64,000 nt of DNA from Cantharellus purpuraceus (lineage: Eukaryota > Basidiomycota > Agaricomycetes > Cantharellales > Hydnaceae): assembly GCA_025174535.1 (NCBI GenBank), contig JALBUN010000023.1, positions 3,100,001 to 3,164,000 of the forward strand. The letters are read 5' to 3'. Position numbers and translations under genes: made by a program. The notes under the pieces are model-generated. The model ran no database searches and had not been told where the DNA came from. It saw only the letters and a program-made list of their open reading frames with translations. Of the stretch, positions 11,414 through 25,313 are shown piece by piece. Position 1 is the stretch's first letter. The number at the start of each line of letters is the position of its first letter.

Positions 11414-13988
11414 ACACCACGCCAGGCACGCCCTCCAACGGATCAATCTAACTAAAAGTTGATGCAGACGCCATGCGCAAACACGTGGAACACTCACCAT
11501 TGTCGTCTTGCAATAATCCACAATACCTATCGATAAGCCCCGATTGAGCATCGCAGATCTCCTTGTTTTGAGCTATGCACGGACTGAACAGGCTAGCCCT
11601 CCTTCGGAGATAACGTCGCGCGTATCTCCGCAAGAAGGCTGAAGCATGCATTGCAAATTCCTGTGTGTCGTACGCTAAACAAGAAAGACAGAAAGTCGGT
11701 CCACGGGATCGCTGCCCCCAGTGGGTCCGGGTCGTCCGCCGGCGTGCGTGCTCGTTGATGGACACTGTTTGGCTTTCACGACACCATACCTAGCAGGCTC
11801 TAATCCACCCCCGAATGCAGTCCAGGTCTGCCATGCAATCATAGCCTTGCATTAGCTAGTAACTTGCTGCAATTCCAAAGTGCTTGCACACTCGGTGCGG
11901 TACAGTGTCATTAATTTGTAGCTTCATATCTGTCAGGGGTTGGATCCGGTCATGATTCCGTTCCGCACCGCCGCACCGCTGCACCGTCACCAGTACTTCC
12001 GGTGCCTACTCATATCTATGGCGATGCATAATCCCACCTTCTGATGTCACCCCCCTCCTTCCTACGCTCTTCTGAGCCGGCTACATTTATTGCGGTATCA
12101 AGTTCATCCTTCATAATTTGTCTTCCCCGCCTCGAGTGTTTACCCTTCCTTGTAGTCATCATTTCAGCGTATATCACAATCCTGCCTTTGCCCGAAATTC
12201 TATCTCCAAACAAATAAAAACGATCGACGAAACATTTACCCACTCTTCCGAACTCGGATCGAGGGGGAATCTCGACTTTGTGTCTACCGATATGATATGC
12301 CCAGCGGGTAGGTTGTATCGCTTTCGCAGAGCCCCTTCCCTAGATCCCGCCGTCCCGTCGTTCCGCTATCCCGTCCGTCCGTAGCGGTGTCCTGGTGCCC
12401 GGTGTACCCTCCCCTTCCGTCTCCCTCGTGATCGTCAATCGATACCGCCGGGATTGCCACAGTGTTCGCCACGCACGCCCCCAATTCGCACTCTGGACGT
12501 ATACGACGATGGTTTGACAGTGGTTGATATGGTTCATGATTTTGTGATGGGGAATCGAGTGGCTCTGCCAGTGAAGGGAGCGCGTGTGTGCAGGGGCGCT
12601 CATTTTTGGGTGAAGAGTTCTTGTATATTGATGAGAACATGATATCATTATCGGCAAGCACCATCACATGCAAAAGAATCCCTACAGTAGCAAGCCTGTT
12701 ACACATCTGTTGATGAGCAGGCATGCTGACCCATTTTCATGTTCCTCACCCCTGTTAGGGTGGATCTTCCATCCGTCGTCATATATCTCTTTATCAGACA
12801 ATCATCAGTAGATATCTATCATACGCAGAAATAAAACACATTATCTACCTACATCACTCACACGATTGGCGTAACAAGTCATTGTTGCGGGTTCGACCAT
12901 CAACTCAAAAACGCACCAGCCTCACAAGGGGTGGGGAGAGGGGAGGAGGGGATGATAGACACCTCAGGCTCTACGGACCGAATTCATCTACCGAGCCCGA
13001 TCATTATCGCACAGCCCCAACCAAAGCTTAAGAACCAGAGTCGACGGTGATGGCTGGGACGTATACGCGCACCGATCTGGCCATATCTTAACGGTGCTCG
13101 TCCAGGCTCTTAATGCGTACAATGCATCGTTTCGCGTTGGATACAATGTTGGTTATTTCCGGGCCTGGGATGATACCGTACTGTACAGATAGATGAAACC
13201 GATACATCCCTACTCCTGACCCCAGAGATGCTTGATTCCATATAATCATTACACGCATGCAATACCTCTATTTAACACGCGTACCGCAAACCTGTATGAT
13301 GACGATAATCACCATCATCATAACACAACAAACCATAAGTGTGTTCTTATCCCGAGCTGAAAATCTCGCCACATATTCACCGGTACATCTTTGTGTACAA
13401 GCCCCCGCCCTCCTCCAGTAGCTAACCAAGCAACGGCTCATTATCATCATCAGGAGGGCACCCGGGAAAACGGTGGGGAGACAAGCCTGTGTGACCCACC
13501 GGCTACTACACTCTAACGTCCGAGGCAATATACTCGCGAGTCGTCTATTACCCTCGCATTAAATCCGAGGCATGGTACCTTGATGTATAATATCACAGGA
13601 TATATCGTCGCATCGCGTCGCCAGCCGCAAGAGAGGGTCTGATGCGCGTAATACACTATACGTACGCTTTATAATACACGGCAAGTCAGAGTAGGGTCGC
13701 GCACATCGCGGTGGCACTTTACACATGCGCTGGGACATCCGTCTACTGCTCAGACCTAGTCGCATCTAATGCTTCAGATGGCCGGATTCTAGATACGTAA
13801 AATTCACCGAACGAGCTTGGGCAGGCATATTCGCCCGGCGAATTAAACCCACAAAAGGTAAGCGCTTCACCGGTCACCAATATCGAGCGCTCAACTCGAA
13901 CACAGTATAAGGTATGTGTTTCCTCTGTGCTATCTATATTCCAAATCTCGATACAGCATTAATAAGTATCAGCTCCACTACACGCTTA

Positions 13989-15612
13989 CTACTCCACCTT
14001 GCCCCGTATCTTTTTATCCTCCCCGCCGAGCCACAACGCGCTAAATACCACAAACGCCACGCTCGTGCTGATCGCCCCCGCGTAGTATGGCCACGCGGCG
14101 CTCAGAAAGCGGGGATACCCATCGTGTCGGGGGGGAACCACAGGCACCGTCATCGACGTGTAGAGGTGTGTCAGACTGCGTACGGATCAACCAGAGACCG
14201 AAGAGTGAAAAAACGTCCACAACAACTCACCCCTTCCTGCGGTAATCCACCACAAACTTGAACACGCCATGCCGGTCGGGCACCTTGAATCCCACCTCGT
14301 ACCGTCCAGGAACGTCGGCCACAGGACGCAGGGCAGTCCTAATGTGGGGATCGAGCATCGTGAATTCGAGCTGGAGATCCGTGAGCGACGAGTGAGGTTC
14401 CCATGTAGATAACACAGGATTGTACGCGGAGACCGAGATACTGTATACCTAAGGGCGCGCACGCGGACCATTAACGGAGGAATGCCATACTGCGCGAGGG
14501 TACGTACAATGTTTTCGTTGGTGGTGTATGTCTCGCGGGGAAGCGTCTCCCCCACCCGGTGGTGCGTGGTATTGTCAATACGCAACACCAACGTCTCCTG
14601 GAACGTCCACTTTGCAATATCCTGCACAAACACCTCATTCCCGCTCTTCACACCGCTGCCAGCACATTATTCATCCATAACCATATCAGTCACACACACG
14701 CGCGCGCGCGCGAGACAACAAAAGACGCACCTCTCCACTTCCATCCGCGCAAACGTGTCCGAAAACACCTCGACGCCGCCGACCCACATGGCGCGCGCAC
14801 CGCCGAGGGCCTGGAAGCCCGTGACGACACCCAACTGCGCGCCGGCCCAGAGGCCCTCGCCCCCGCGCTCCGCAGCGCCCACGACCGCGTCCGCGCCGGC
14901 GTCGGACTCGGAGTCGGCGGCGAAGCTCTCGGGGGGCGCGTGCAGGACGGGGACGATGCGCGGGTTGGGCGCGAGGAGGTGGGGGGCGCCGGTGAAGAGG
15001 AGGGGGTGGGTGTTGTTGGGGGAGAGGAGGGGGTGTGTGGGGGGGAGGGGGATGGGAAGGGTGGTGGGGGGTAAGGAGCGTGGGGGGAAGTGGGAGAGGA
15101 GAGGGGTGTGGGGGGGAGGTGGGGTGAGTCCGAACTCGGGAGCGAGGGAGGTGAGGGGGGTGGCGGTGGGGGAGAGGGCGATGAGGAGGTTGGTGTGCGC
15201 GGCGAGGAGGGAGACGAGGGACTGTGGACTAATGTCTTTTGCGTAGTCTGTGGGAGGGTTAGGAGTGATAGGAAAGGTGCAGGGTCCCTGCTTACTTTTG
15301 GTGGTGGGTGCAAAGAGAATGACGTGGTTGAACTGGGGCACGTCGTGCACAAACAGCTCTGGCTCTGTATCCTTTGGTGCTCGGAATGTCAGTTCGTATC
15401 CTCGCTCTGAAAACCAGTCAGCTACACCCAGTCGTCAAAGCATAGCACGCACCTCTTAATCCGCCAAAGAACAGCGAATACTCTGCCTGATCAAGCTTGG
15501 GCTCCAGAATTACCAGCACCTTTGACCCCGTACTTGACGCTGCTACAGCACATCCAACGACGGCCAGCAACGACAGCAGAGCACATAGCATGTGCTGGAG
15601 ACGCAGTAACAT
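13989..15612 (-). CDS. WBP1: oligosaccharyltransferase subunit WBP1/OST48
   Basis: Subunit of the ER oligosaccharyltransferase complex, which moves the dolichol-linked glycan to Asn-X-Ser/Thr sites. The 446-residue protein comes from six exons: 15612-15453, 15406-15296, 15247-14731, 14655-14508, 14448-14231 and 14175-13989. All five introns (46-75 nt) keep frame. Seen in order: signal peptide (MLLRLQHMLCALLSLLAV), SKVLVILEP and YSLFFGGLRERGYELTF, HVILFAPTTK, the long luminal region, WTFQETLVLRIDNTTHH, YRRKGLTHLYTSMTVPVVPPR, and a conserved C-terminal membrane segment starting RFLSAAWPYYAGAISTS and ending in a short cytosolic tail with GEDKKIRGK. Exon 3 is very GC-rich and Pro/Thr-rich, so long frames on the opposite strand there are shadows. 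Confidence 0.95.
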
Positions 15613-16009
15613 TTTCAAAGAGTGTTTTTGCCTGCTATAGCTAGGCTTTTGACACGTAAGATGCGGTATTTGCGTATGTTTGGCCGCACGGGTGAACGGG
15701 AAATCCAGCAAATTCAGGCGTCCTTTTTTCCTAGGCTTGTTGCGAGGAAAGTACCACAGGTCTTGCAATAGTAGAATTATCTTTTTATTATTATTTTATT
15801 TGGTGAGAATGGGGGCGAGTGCACTGTAGTTCGGAACTCCGCCCTTCCGGAACGCCGTAGCAGACGCGCGTCATACACACTCCGTCGACTTTTTCCTCGT
15901 CGCGCTCCCGGTTCTCTACGACGCCCATACCTGCGTTCATATACCACGCGCCCTGCCAGCTCACAGGCCTGCAGTTTCGGTCTCCCAGTGCACCATAATA
16001 TAGGACAGC
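15613..16009. promoter_or_regulatory. divergent promoter interval WBP1/ADK1
   Basis: About 400 bp between the two start codons, holding both promoters. It has a T/A-rich tract (about 15779-15800) and a CT-rich stretch toward ADK1, but no unambiguous core element was identified. Confidence 0.4.
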
Positions 16010-16958
<949 letters not shown>

Positions 16959-17194
16959 ACATGAGTGATAATCCTAGATACTTGTTGTTCAATATCTGAT
17001 TATTTTGATCCTTGTTTCAGTTGTGATGGTAGCTGAGAGATTGATCGACGCGCGTGGACTCCGGGAGCCTGGCGCACTCCACGGATGGGAGAGATGCGCT
17101 GTTGCTCAATTTATAAATTCGTCCATTTTTCTTGCCCTGCACTCTCTCTCTCACATAATTATCACCTCCCCTTGCTCTTTAACTTTTCAACACA

Positions 17195-19542
17195 ATGCGT
17201 CTCCCCTCTTCCGCTTCCTCCTCCTCCTCCTCCACCTCCACCTCCTCCTCCCCAACCCACCTCCGTTCCAAACTCCCACAAAGCCCCATCAACACAAAAA
17301 CAGGCCGTCGTCGCATGGACAAGGAGCTCTCCCAGTACAAGTCTGGCTACCCTCTCCAGCGGGGTTCAGCATGTCTCAGCTGCAGGTTCGTCTTTCCCTG
17401 TCCATCACACACACACACCCATGCTCACGGCCACCTTCAGAAAGCGCAAGATGGTAAGCACACGTCAACCTCTCACCTCTCCCCCCCCCCCCCCCTCATC
17501 TCCCATCAGAAATGCGACGCCGGCAAGCCTGCCTGCGGCCAGTGTCTCAAGGCGAACCGCACCAGCGACTGCGACTATGACGACGGCAAGTCCAAAAGCC
17601 GCACTCAGCTCCTCCAAGAAAAGGTCTCAATGCTCGAGAGCCGTCTACGCGAGCTCGAGGGCTCCCCCGCCACCTCCCACGCCTCCGCTCCCCCCCTCCA
17701 GCGTTTCCACTCCACCTCCTCCGAACCCACCCAGGACTTTTACAACGGCAGCGTCCCCGAGAGGCTCTACGGTGGCAGCTCCTCCTCCTTTGACCTCACC
17801 TCCTTTTCCACCAACGGTTCCCCCACCCCAGGCTCGCCCCCAGAGTCGGGTTGGGTGGGCGATCAATACGATCTGCAGCTGTCGGGAAACCCCAGTGTCA
17901 GTCGTCTCGCCACCCCCGAAGACCTGCCGTGGGATCTGGACCCCCTTTCCATCACCCCAAATGACCTCCTCAAGGTCTCTGGTCGCTGGTGGGACGCAGA
18001 GACCATGCCACCACGTATACAACAATTCCTGTGCGTCGTTTGCTGCGCTATGTACCCGTAGCAACACTGATCCTTCATGTCGCGGCCAGCATTGATGTCT
18101 TCCTTCCCCACCGACATCAGTGTGGTTTTGAAATCGACGTGAACCGCTTCCAGGCGTCGCTTACTAGCTCTAATCCCCCTCACCCTGCTCTGCTCTTCGC
18201 CATCTACGCCCTCGCCTGCCACTTTTCTCTCTCCCCTGTGCTCATCCCTCACGAGCCGCGTTTCGTCGCCCGCTCCCTGCGCGCCATCGGCCGCGCCCTC
18301 GAGGCCTCTGACCGCCTCGTCCACGTCCTCCAAGCCTCCTGCCTCCTCGCTGTGCTCTTCTTCGCCAAAGGGCGTTTGCTCGAGGGCTACTACCACGCGG
18401 GCGCCGCAACCCGACTCGCCGTCGGACTCGGTCTCCACCAGATCTCCGCCCCGGAGTGGCTGGCCGCAGCAGCCGAGACGAGCCCTGCGACTGCGTCCGA
18501 ATCGTCGGCGTTGCATGGGTCCCGCGGGGGATCGTCGATTCTCCCGCCCCCCGTCGATACCGTTGAGCTGGGAGAGCGCATTCTGGCGTTCTGGCAGGTG
18601 TACAACTTGGATCGGTGCTGGGCGGTCGCCACTGGGCTCCCCGTTGCCTTATCAGATGACAAGTATCCCCGCACCAGGATTCAGACGGCTTGGCCCCGAC
18701 TGTTGGAAGAGTATGAAATGGTACGTAGACGTGGCTGATCTTTTTGATGATGCTCACCGTGCGCCGATATAGGGACATGTCTCAGATAACGATTATTCAT
18801 CTGTGCACTACCTCTACTCGCAAGTCACCAACCTGCCCTTCTCCAACCGCGACTCGATACACACCCTGCGCGCCAAAGCCACGACGCTGTTTGAGCGTGC
18901 GGCGCGGCTCTCCTCCAGCTTCGGCACGAGCGCACAGACCGCCGACCAGTTCTGGGCCGACTTTCAGAACGTGGACGCCGCCATCTCGCGGCTCTCTGTG
19001 TGTCTCCCGCCCGTGCGCCAGGACCACACACACCAGCATCACCACCCCGCCGCTGCGGCCGCTGGCGGGCCCGGCTCCGGCCAGGCAGCCTCCTCCCCCC
19101 GCCGAAACGACCCGTCGATATTCGTAGTGCACGCGCTGCTGCACGCGGCGACGATCCAGCTACATGCGCCGTTTGCGTTCAAGGACGCGGCGTCGCAGCA
19201 AAAGTCGGCCGCGGTGGCAGCCCTGGCGGCGTCCATGATACACGAGCTGGACGAAGTGGACTATGCGTTCCTGGACCCGATTATGGGGACGTGCTGGACG
19301 TCGGTGGCGGAGGCGTTGGTGCGCGAGTTGGTCATGCTGCGCTCGGCGTCCGCGGTGGAGCAGCAGGTGAATGGGTCGAATCGACAGTTGGATATCGTTG
19401 TTTTTGCGATGAATCGCCTTGGCATCACAGTGCCCTTAGCAGGTGTGTAATGCTTGCCTCTGTCGTTCATCATGAGCTCACGCATCCCTTCGCAGCATAC
19501 CAAGCAAGCAAGGTCGAGCAGTCTCGCGTCATATCATACTAA
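17195..19542 (+). CDS. Zn2Cys6 transcription factor with fungal_trans domain
   Basis: A 690-residue nuclear regulator from six exons: 17195-17385, 17441-17453, 17510-18030, 18090-18720, 18773-19442 and 19496-19542. The zinc cluster reads C-L-S-C-x6-C-x6-C-x2-C-x8-C (residues about 60-90) and is followed by LLQEKVSMLESRLRELEG, a coiled-coil dimerisation element. The middle and C-terminal part carry the fungal-specific transcription-factor domain: IDVFLPHRHQCGFEIDVNRF, LRAIGRALEASDR, GYYHAGAATRLAVGLGLHQI, LGERILAFWQVYNLDRCWAVATGLPVAL. Exon 2 is only 13 nt and encodes the basic KRKM between the second and third cysteines. Intron 2 contains a C15 run. An internal ATG at 17314-17316 (MDKELSQYK) could also be the start. 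Target genes cannot be told from the sequence. Confidence 0.9.
17481..17495 (+). repeat. C15 homopolymer inside an intron
   Basis: Fifteen consecutive C residues form the polypyrimidine part of intron 2 (17454-17509) of the Zn2Cys6 gene. Length variation between isolates is likely and could affect splicing of the 13-nt exon. Confidence 0.9.
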
Positions 19543-22500
19543 GGATTTCGGTTTCCTGTACTCGACCCTCTGTATTCCTCTGTACGTTTGCCTAGGCGCC
19601 TTCGTTTGATTCATTTATTCTCATAGTTCATATTGCATTGTATCCGCACACAATTTGGCATCACCATAGTATAATAATACTAATTCCTTGTTCACACACG
19701 GAATATCTGTCATGTCCGTGCACTGCCCTCAAAAACATGCTGCCAGTTGGTGCTGATCGACGCCCCTGACACAGGTACGCCGGATGTCAGACATCTGCAG
19801 CTTCGGAGGTTTTGAGTAGAGCTTCTCTCCCTGATTTCTTTGTAGCAAGCTCTTGATTGTGGAATGATGGGCTGACTTTTGCGTGGAATCTATGCGGTCG
19901 TGGAGGGACGGATCATGTACCTGGTGCCCGGACGGGCTGAGATCTTCGACGTCATGCCTTAGTGTTAAAATAACAACAATTCCGGAACCTGTTGCACATT
20001 TGAAGGGGAAAGGCAGGGACGAGCGTGACTGAACCGTGTGGAGCTTCGGTTCTCTCATCAACTGTGGAGAAGCCGAGCTATAGGGGACGAATGTATAGTA
20101 ACAGATGGCAACGTGAATCCCTGAAACAATGGGCTCGGAACCTGTGATTGTGGTGCGTATCCTAGCGCGTGGATGTGTATGACCATGTCCTATTTGGCAT
20201 TAGGTGTCGTATGGGTGAGTGGACGCAACACATATCAAAGTGTGATACAAAGGGTGATGTGAAATGTGTGTGGGACGGAGCGGTTCGAGGTACGGAGATC
20301 GGATGAAAGAGAGGGGAAACGCTCAGATCCGTGAGCCGTATCTCATCCTGTCCACCGCGGACTTGCTGACATGACATGATCAGCTGTCACTAGTAAAGTC
20401 TCATTAGCATTAATCAATCTAGGAGTGTGGGTATTCAACCATGTGATCATATTGGTAAGACTGCACGCCAGATCGCCGGATAGCCTTTGTGGCGTCTAGT
20501 TACTGATCAAGTGGATAACGAAAAGCTGGAAAATTCAAACAACAAAGGCGGCAGTGATATATCACATCACCACATGCCTTTCATTCGTTTCACATTATAT
20601 TCCTCAGATTTCGACTGTTGGTCTTGTTGACTTGGGTTTGGTGTTTTGCATCAGTTTGTGGACGTTGGGCATTCGGTAGTGATCGTTGGTCACGTGGCTG
20701 GGTTCTTACACGGCATCCGTCCACCGAGCAGTGCCAGCCAGCTCATAAAACGTTGTAGGTGCGTTTCAAGTATGAATCAAACTTACATAACTTACATACC
20801 TTTGCAATTGCAATAGCTTGATTTGCTTCTACGAATACCACTTCAGGGACTCGGTTCAAAACCGTGTACAACATTTATGGGCTAGCCAGAGGGCACTGTG
20901 CACTGCAACAGTTCTACAGATTGATCCGGCGATTGGCTCATTGGATCCGAGCATCAAAGCTCTGGAGATGAGCCCTGTCCTCCTATACGCTCCCTGCACG
21001 CTCACGATGAGTAATCACGCCGAGCATTATTTAGCTTGTGGCGGCCAATCAACTCAGCTGTGCGGGTCCGGTTTCCCTGTCAGTCTCCCTTTTTCTCACG
21101 CAACAAACAATCCACATTTCTTGTTTTGATATTAAGGGTCTAGCACACGTGTTCACAGCAACCTGATTGTTTTTACATATTTTTCCTCATCCTCTTTGGC
21201 ACGGATCATACAACGGTTTTTGAGATCACGTCATGAATCTTGAATTTCCCTCTTTGTGCACACACCCTTCGAGCCTTCCCTGACACCATGTCTTGATTCG
21301 TAGCCACTGGATGAGTTATCAAAAGAAGCTCTTTTGATGCAAGGCCCTTATACAACGTATCTATATTACTTGCGTATATCATTTCACTTACTTTTGCAGC
21401 GTCCAATGAAAGGCTATTCCTGAATCTAATGCTTCGACAGGGGCTTGCATTCCTTTCATCACCTTGCCGCGGACCGAAGCCAAGACAAGGAGATTGCCAC
21501 CAACAAGTGAGATCTCGGACAGCAAAAGCTGACTCCTTCACTGCATGCTTCTTCTACATGCCTCGATCGAATGGAATCCATCTTCTCTTTCCGCTTGCTT
21601 TCCAAGCACCTCAACAAGGGCAACATATGCGCCTGAAACTTATCATTCTCTTCGATTTTGATCATTTGCAGACGTGTCGGCACGGTACGATTTGGGAGAG
21701 GAAGAAGCCAACAAAACCACGGGGCCAGCTGTGCTCGAATTTGATCTTTCCTTTCCCACCTCAGATCTCAAATCTCAAACCTGTGCACCATAGGAGAAGC
21801 CACCTCCGCAGGCATCGAGGGGCAGCCACTGAGCAACAGACGCCTAAGTGGTGTTATTGAACCCATGGGCTTGAAGGCATCCATCAAATTCACAGGGTAC
21901 TCATACTCGGTGGGTACTCCCTTTAGTCTCTCTTGCGCACGGTGCAGTAGGCAGGAAACTACCGCATTCAGGAGCCTGAAACTAGCGAATCCAAAGCTAT
22001 ACTCCGCTACGAACCCCTCCCATCCCCTTCAGATGTTCTTGTAGGGAACACTGGGGCGCGCAGTTAGATCCACGACGGTCCACAGACGTCCATGTTTTGT
22101 GGTGCTGCGTCGCTACCTGATTGAATTGGACGCGAGGTGTATAAATTTCTTTAGAAGTAACCCTAGTCGTCGCTTTCACGAGGCTGAGGTTCGTACCACA
22201 TTCGTTCCTTTTTTGCACAGTTTTTTCTAATGCTCGTTCTATAGTTTATTCAACTTTAGCTTCTTTACACTGCGCAACAGATGTTTCTGAGAATGGTGCA
22301 GTATATAATCGGGAGGCTACAGTATTCCTCCCAGATGTCAAAGGATGCCTCGAGTTCGACGCTCGCCACAGTTAATAGGCGTTGAGAGGTCCAGTAGTTA
22401 CATGCGAGTTCGTTGGAAGGTGCGGAACACCACCCCTCTTGTACCCCAACCGCTTCCCAACCTCCAACGTCATCTACGAACCTCAAGGTGTGTCTTCACA

Positions 22501-23332
22501 TCTTCTGTGTGACGAAGAACTTGTAGAACGCCGTGCTCGCGAGGCGTGTGCTTGCACGCTGAATCCCCTGCCTCGTTACCTCCTTCCTTCAACCTCCCCA
22601 TCACTTCCAAAGCTGTATGCCAACTTCAAGGTGCGTCTTCACGCCTGCGACGTGGCGAAAATATTAGTTGCCCATCATGCTCCCTAAGCATGAGCTTGCA
22701 CCTTAAATCATTTATTATCGGTGAAAGGGTGGCTTCCCTACTCCCCTGACTATGCGTAGCTGGATACAATTACATCTGTACCATAACGCTCATGCACGCA
22801 GAGTGACTTGGCATTATCCTATCCTTTGACAAATTACATCTGAATATTCCTTTGACACTCCCGGGGCGTCACGGTGTCGAGTGCACACCAAATTGTTTCA
22901 GGACACTCTGGGTGGCAAATGCCTTGGGACAGGAGTCGTCCTTCCTCTGATTTTCATATCCACATTAACTGTATGAATAAAAGCTCCCAGATCCAGCGGG
23001 ACCTGTTGACGACTTGAGTCGGTGTCATAGAATAAGTCACCAGTAGCTGCGCAAAAGGTAAAAGGGACTTAACGACGCCCTTTCTTCCCCTCCTACAAAG
23101 CATACATTTCCCTCTTACAATGTTCGAAACGTCGAACATGAGCTGTACACATGTTTCGAATGAGCACGATGCTGTAAGCGACTTTGGGTATGTCTTAAGG
23201 TGGCTCAGATGCTTTGTCATGTCGATCCAGTTCAAGACCTCGCCGAAGCAAGCAAATAATAGAAATACACGTCGGTGTTGATACTGTCAATTGCAAACAA
23301 AATCCAAAGACTACCTATCCGCTTAACCAGGC
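19543..23332. other. 3.8-kb interval without a supportable gene
   Basis: Contains the 3' ends of the transcription factor and CDC73 (convergent). Frames up to about 140 codons exist (for example 21429-21860, plus) but none shows known motifs or a splice-consistent continuation. Two related stretches lie near 22431-22520 and 22563-22660, each with a C-rich run followed by CTCAAGGTGTGTCTTCAC or TTCAAGGTGCGTCTTCAC. Confidence 0.45.
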
Positions 23333-25075
23333 TCACGACATGAGCCATGGCTTATTTGTCATTGTCCAAGTGTCCAACATTTTCCAAAAGTGAGCTACAA
23401 CAGACTTGTCAACGTGGCGTCGGTGTGGATCAATCTATATATAAATATGAGCGAGCCAGTAATATATTTGCAGTTCTCAAATGGAGAAATGCATCGACAC
23501 GTACTTTCATTTCCGAGACATTCCAATCCTTGATCCTCGTGTTCGGGGGATCGTTCGACCATGAGATATAAATCCCTTTCACTATGAAACGTCGAAGCAG
23601 CCTCCATCTTAAATTTGTGTGATGGACTGACTGGCCGAGGTACATACCATGATGGAACAGCTGTCTCGGTTCTGGCCATTTGTATGGCCTGAATTGCCAG
23701 GCCTGCCCCGTCGTCATCACGCAGACTACTCTGTCCCTGTTTAAAGATGTGAATATCAGTCCCCCCGGTGTAGTCCAGGAGGAGACATGCCAAGCGTCAT
23801 CGCCGAATTTTTTAAGGGCGTCAACGCCATCAACGACAAAGTATCTCATGCGTGTCTCAGTCTCCTTTCCACTCGGGTCAACTTGGGTGCGCTTCCGATA
23901 GACAGGTATGAGGTCGTCTGCGCGACTACCTTCAGCCGCAGCTCGTGCACGAGCTTCTGATGACGGTTCAAATCTATGTCAAAATTGTGAGTAAATTGCA
24001 TGTTATCTAGGGTTTTGAATACGCACACTGATTCTTGGAGAAACCGTTTGACGTTATGCATCGTGATGAGAGATGTTGGACTTGACGATATGATGATAAT
24101 AGGGAAGTTGTTGCCTGGAAACATTAATCGTTCAGACGGGTAATATGCCATGTCAAACAACTTCAGGGTGCTCACGAGCTTTTCTGGCCACCATTTTTGG
24201 GTCTATATCGGAAATCAGACAAAATAGAATATAGTAATCGCTTCTGTGACCGCGCCTTTAGCTTACCCGGCTTTGGTACAGCCGCTACTGGTGCCGCACC
24301 ACTCTTGGACATCTCCTTCAACTTCTTCAAACGATCACCCACTGCGTTCCGGATAGCAGAGAAGTTCTGAGATGAGATGTCAGAAAACTTGAAAACTAGA
24401 ATGAAATAATAGCATGTACGTTTGGCTTTATACCGCGGAGGACGGTTGTGCGATCCCGAAGCTCCACCTCCTCGCGCTTCATCTTTTTGACAGCATCAAC
24501 ATCTGACGTGTCAGGGACGTAGCGTCGTTTAGAAGGGCTTCCAGGAGTAGTAGATAGTCCCATTTGGGCCTGGTGTGTCACAGAGCCTTGCGGTGGTTCC
24601 CCAGGTGGGGTAGTGGGTTCTTCAACTAGGAATAGACATTATCTTTAGGTGTGCACTTTTGTAGACCACGCACAAGCTCACCAGACAACGGAACAATTCG
24701 CTCGTGGTCGATCGCGACGCCTTCTAGCCATCCCACGACGCCTTTCCGCTCGGTAATAGAGACAAATGCACCTATGCCTGCCTCCCGTACTTGCTTCATG
24801 TATTCCGCTACTGACGCATCCCGTGCAAGCCATGCAACTAGCAGCGACTCCAATGTCACGAAGTCATTTGGTGCAGCATTTGGATCCAAGGAAGTTGAAG
24901 AGGGTTTGCGAAAGCGAGTTGGTGTCGCTTTTGGTAAAGTGAGGGTAGGGGAAAGCTGTATACTGGCGGCCGCTTGAAGTGATGAGACGGATTCTCCAGA
25001 GCTAGACGTATACTTTACTTCGAAATTCGCTTTTATTGCACTGCGAAGAGCGAGAAGTGGGTCAGTAGTAGCCAT
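23333..25075 (-). CDS. CDC73: CDC73, Paf1-complex subunit
   Basis: Cdc73 (parafibromin) acts in the nuclear Paf1 complex on elongating RNA polymerase II. Nine exons give 421 residues: 25075-24682, 24625-24420, 24366-24267, 24202-24176, 24114-24027, 23973-23791, 23736-23648, 23581-23505 and 23434-23333. The N-terminus (MATTDPLLALRSAIKANF) and the Ras-like C-terminal domain are both clear: FPIIIISSSPTSLITMHNVK, PVYRKRTQVDPSGKE, YFVVDGVDALKKFG, VVCVMTTGQAWQFRPYKW, GIYISWSNDPPN, DWNVSEMKIDPHRRHVDKS and HFWKMLDTW. Intron 23737-23790 begins GC (TG|GCATGT) and joins Trp to Asp-Arg in the conserved WDRVVCV. Exon 4 is only 27 nt. The stop at 23333-23335 ends the conserved C-terminal helix after MTNKPWLMS. 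Tandem with, and downstream of, the intersectin-like gene. Confidence 0.95.
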
Positions 25076-25313
25076 CGCAAGGTGGCACTTGAGTCCCGCG
25101 GGGAGCGGAGATACAAATTCATAAATTCGAGTAAGCTATGTCCGTTTCATGCTTTACATTAAACTGTTCCAGGTCCATATGCATACCTCCGATGCTGATA
25201 TGATAGGAGAAAAAGAAGACAAAAGACAGAAGAAAGCGAAACTGCACGTGCAGATAATGAAACAAAAAAAGATATTACCATGGGCGTTGCACCGTTGCAT
25301 GTCGTGCAGATCA

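Larger units (their letters stand above)
5659..13988. other. 8.3-kb gene-free stretch between convergent genes
   Basis: No coding region with recognisable content, splice-consistent exon chain or codon bias was found on either strand. It contains homopolymer and simple-sequence tracts: a T12 run at about 7796, TA-rich tracts near 8200 and 9950, an A-rich stretch near 8680-8725, a triple 8-nt repeat at 9014 and a compound microsatellite at 11375. Many short frames exist; the longest (9852-10541, minus, 229 codons) looks like no known protein. Both flanking genes end toward it, so it is not needed for their promoters. Confidence 0.5.

Noticed and set aside
14482..15246. Long plus-strand frame of 254 codons opposite WBP1
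   Set aside because: It lies antisense to the well-supported WBP1 exon 3, in very GC-rich sequence where stops are rare; the translation is Gly/Arg low complexity.
17085..18095. 336-codon plus-strand frame overlapping the Zn2Cys6 gene
   Set aside because: Reads Pro/Thr/Ser low complexity in a different frame from the zinc cluster and leucine-rich dimerisation region; a shadow of a C-rich exon.
20841..20880. tRNA B-box-like sequence CGGTTCAAAACCG
   Set aside because: No matching A box, acceptor stem or anticodon arm upstream.
23395..23793. 132-codon minus-strand frame in the CDC73 3' half
   Set aside because: Alternative frame through CDC73 exons and introns; the CDC73 frame carries all conserved motifs.
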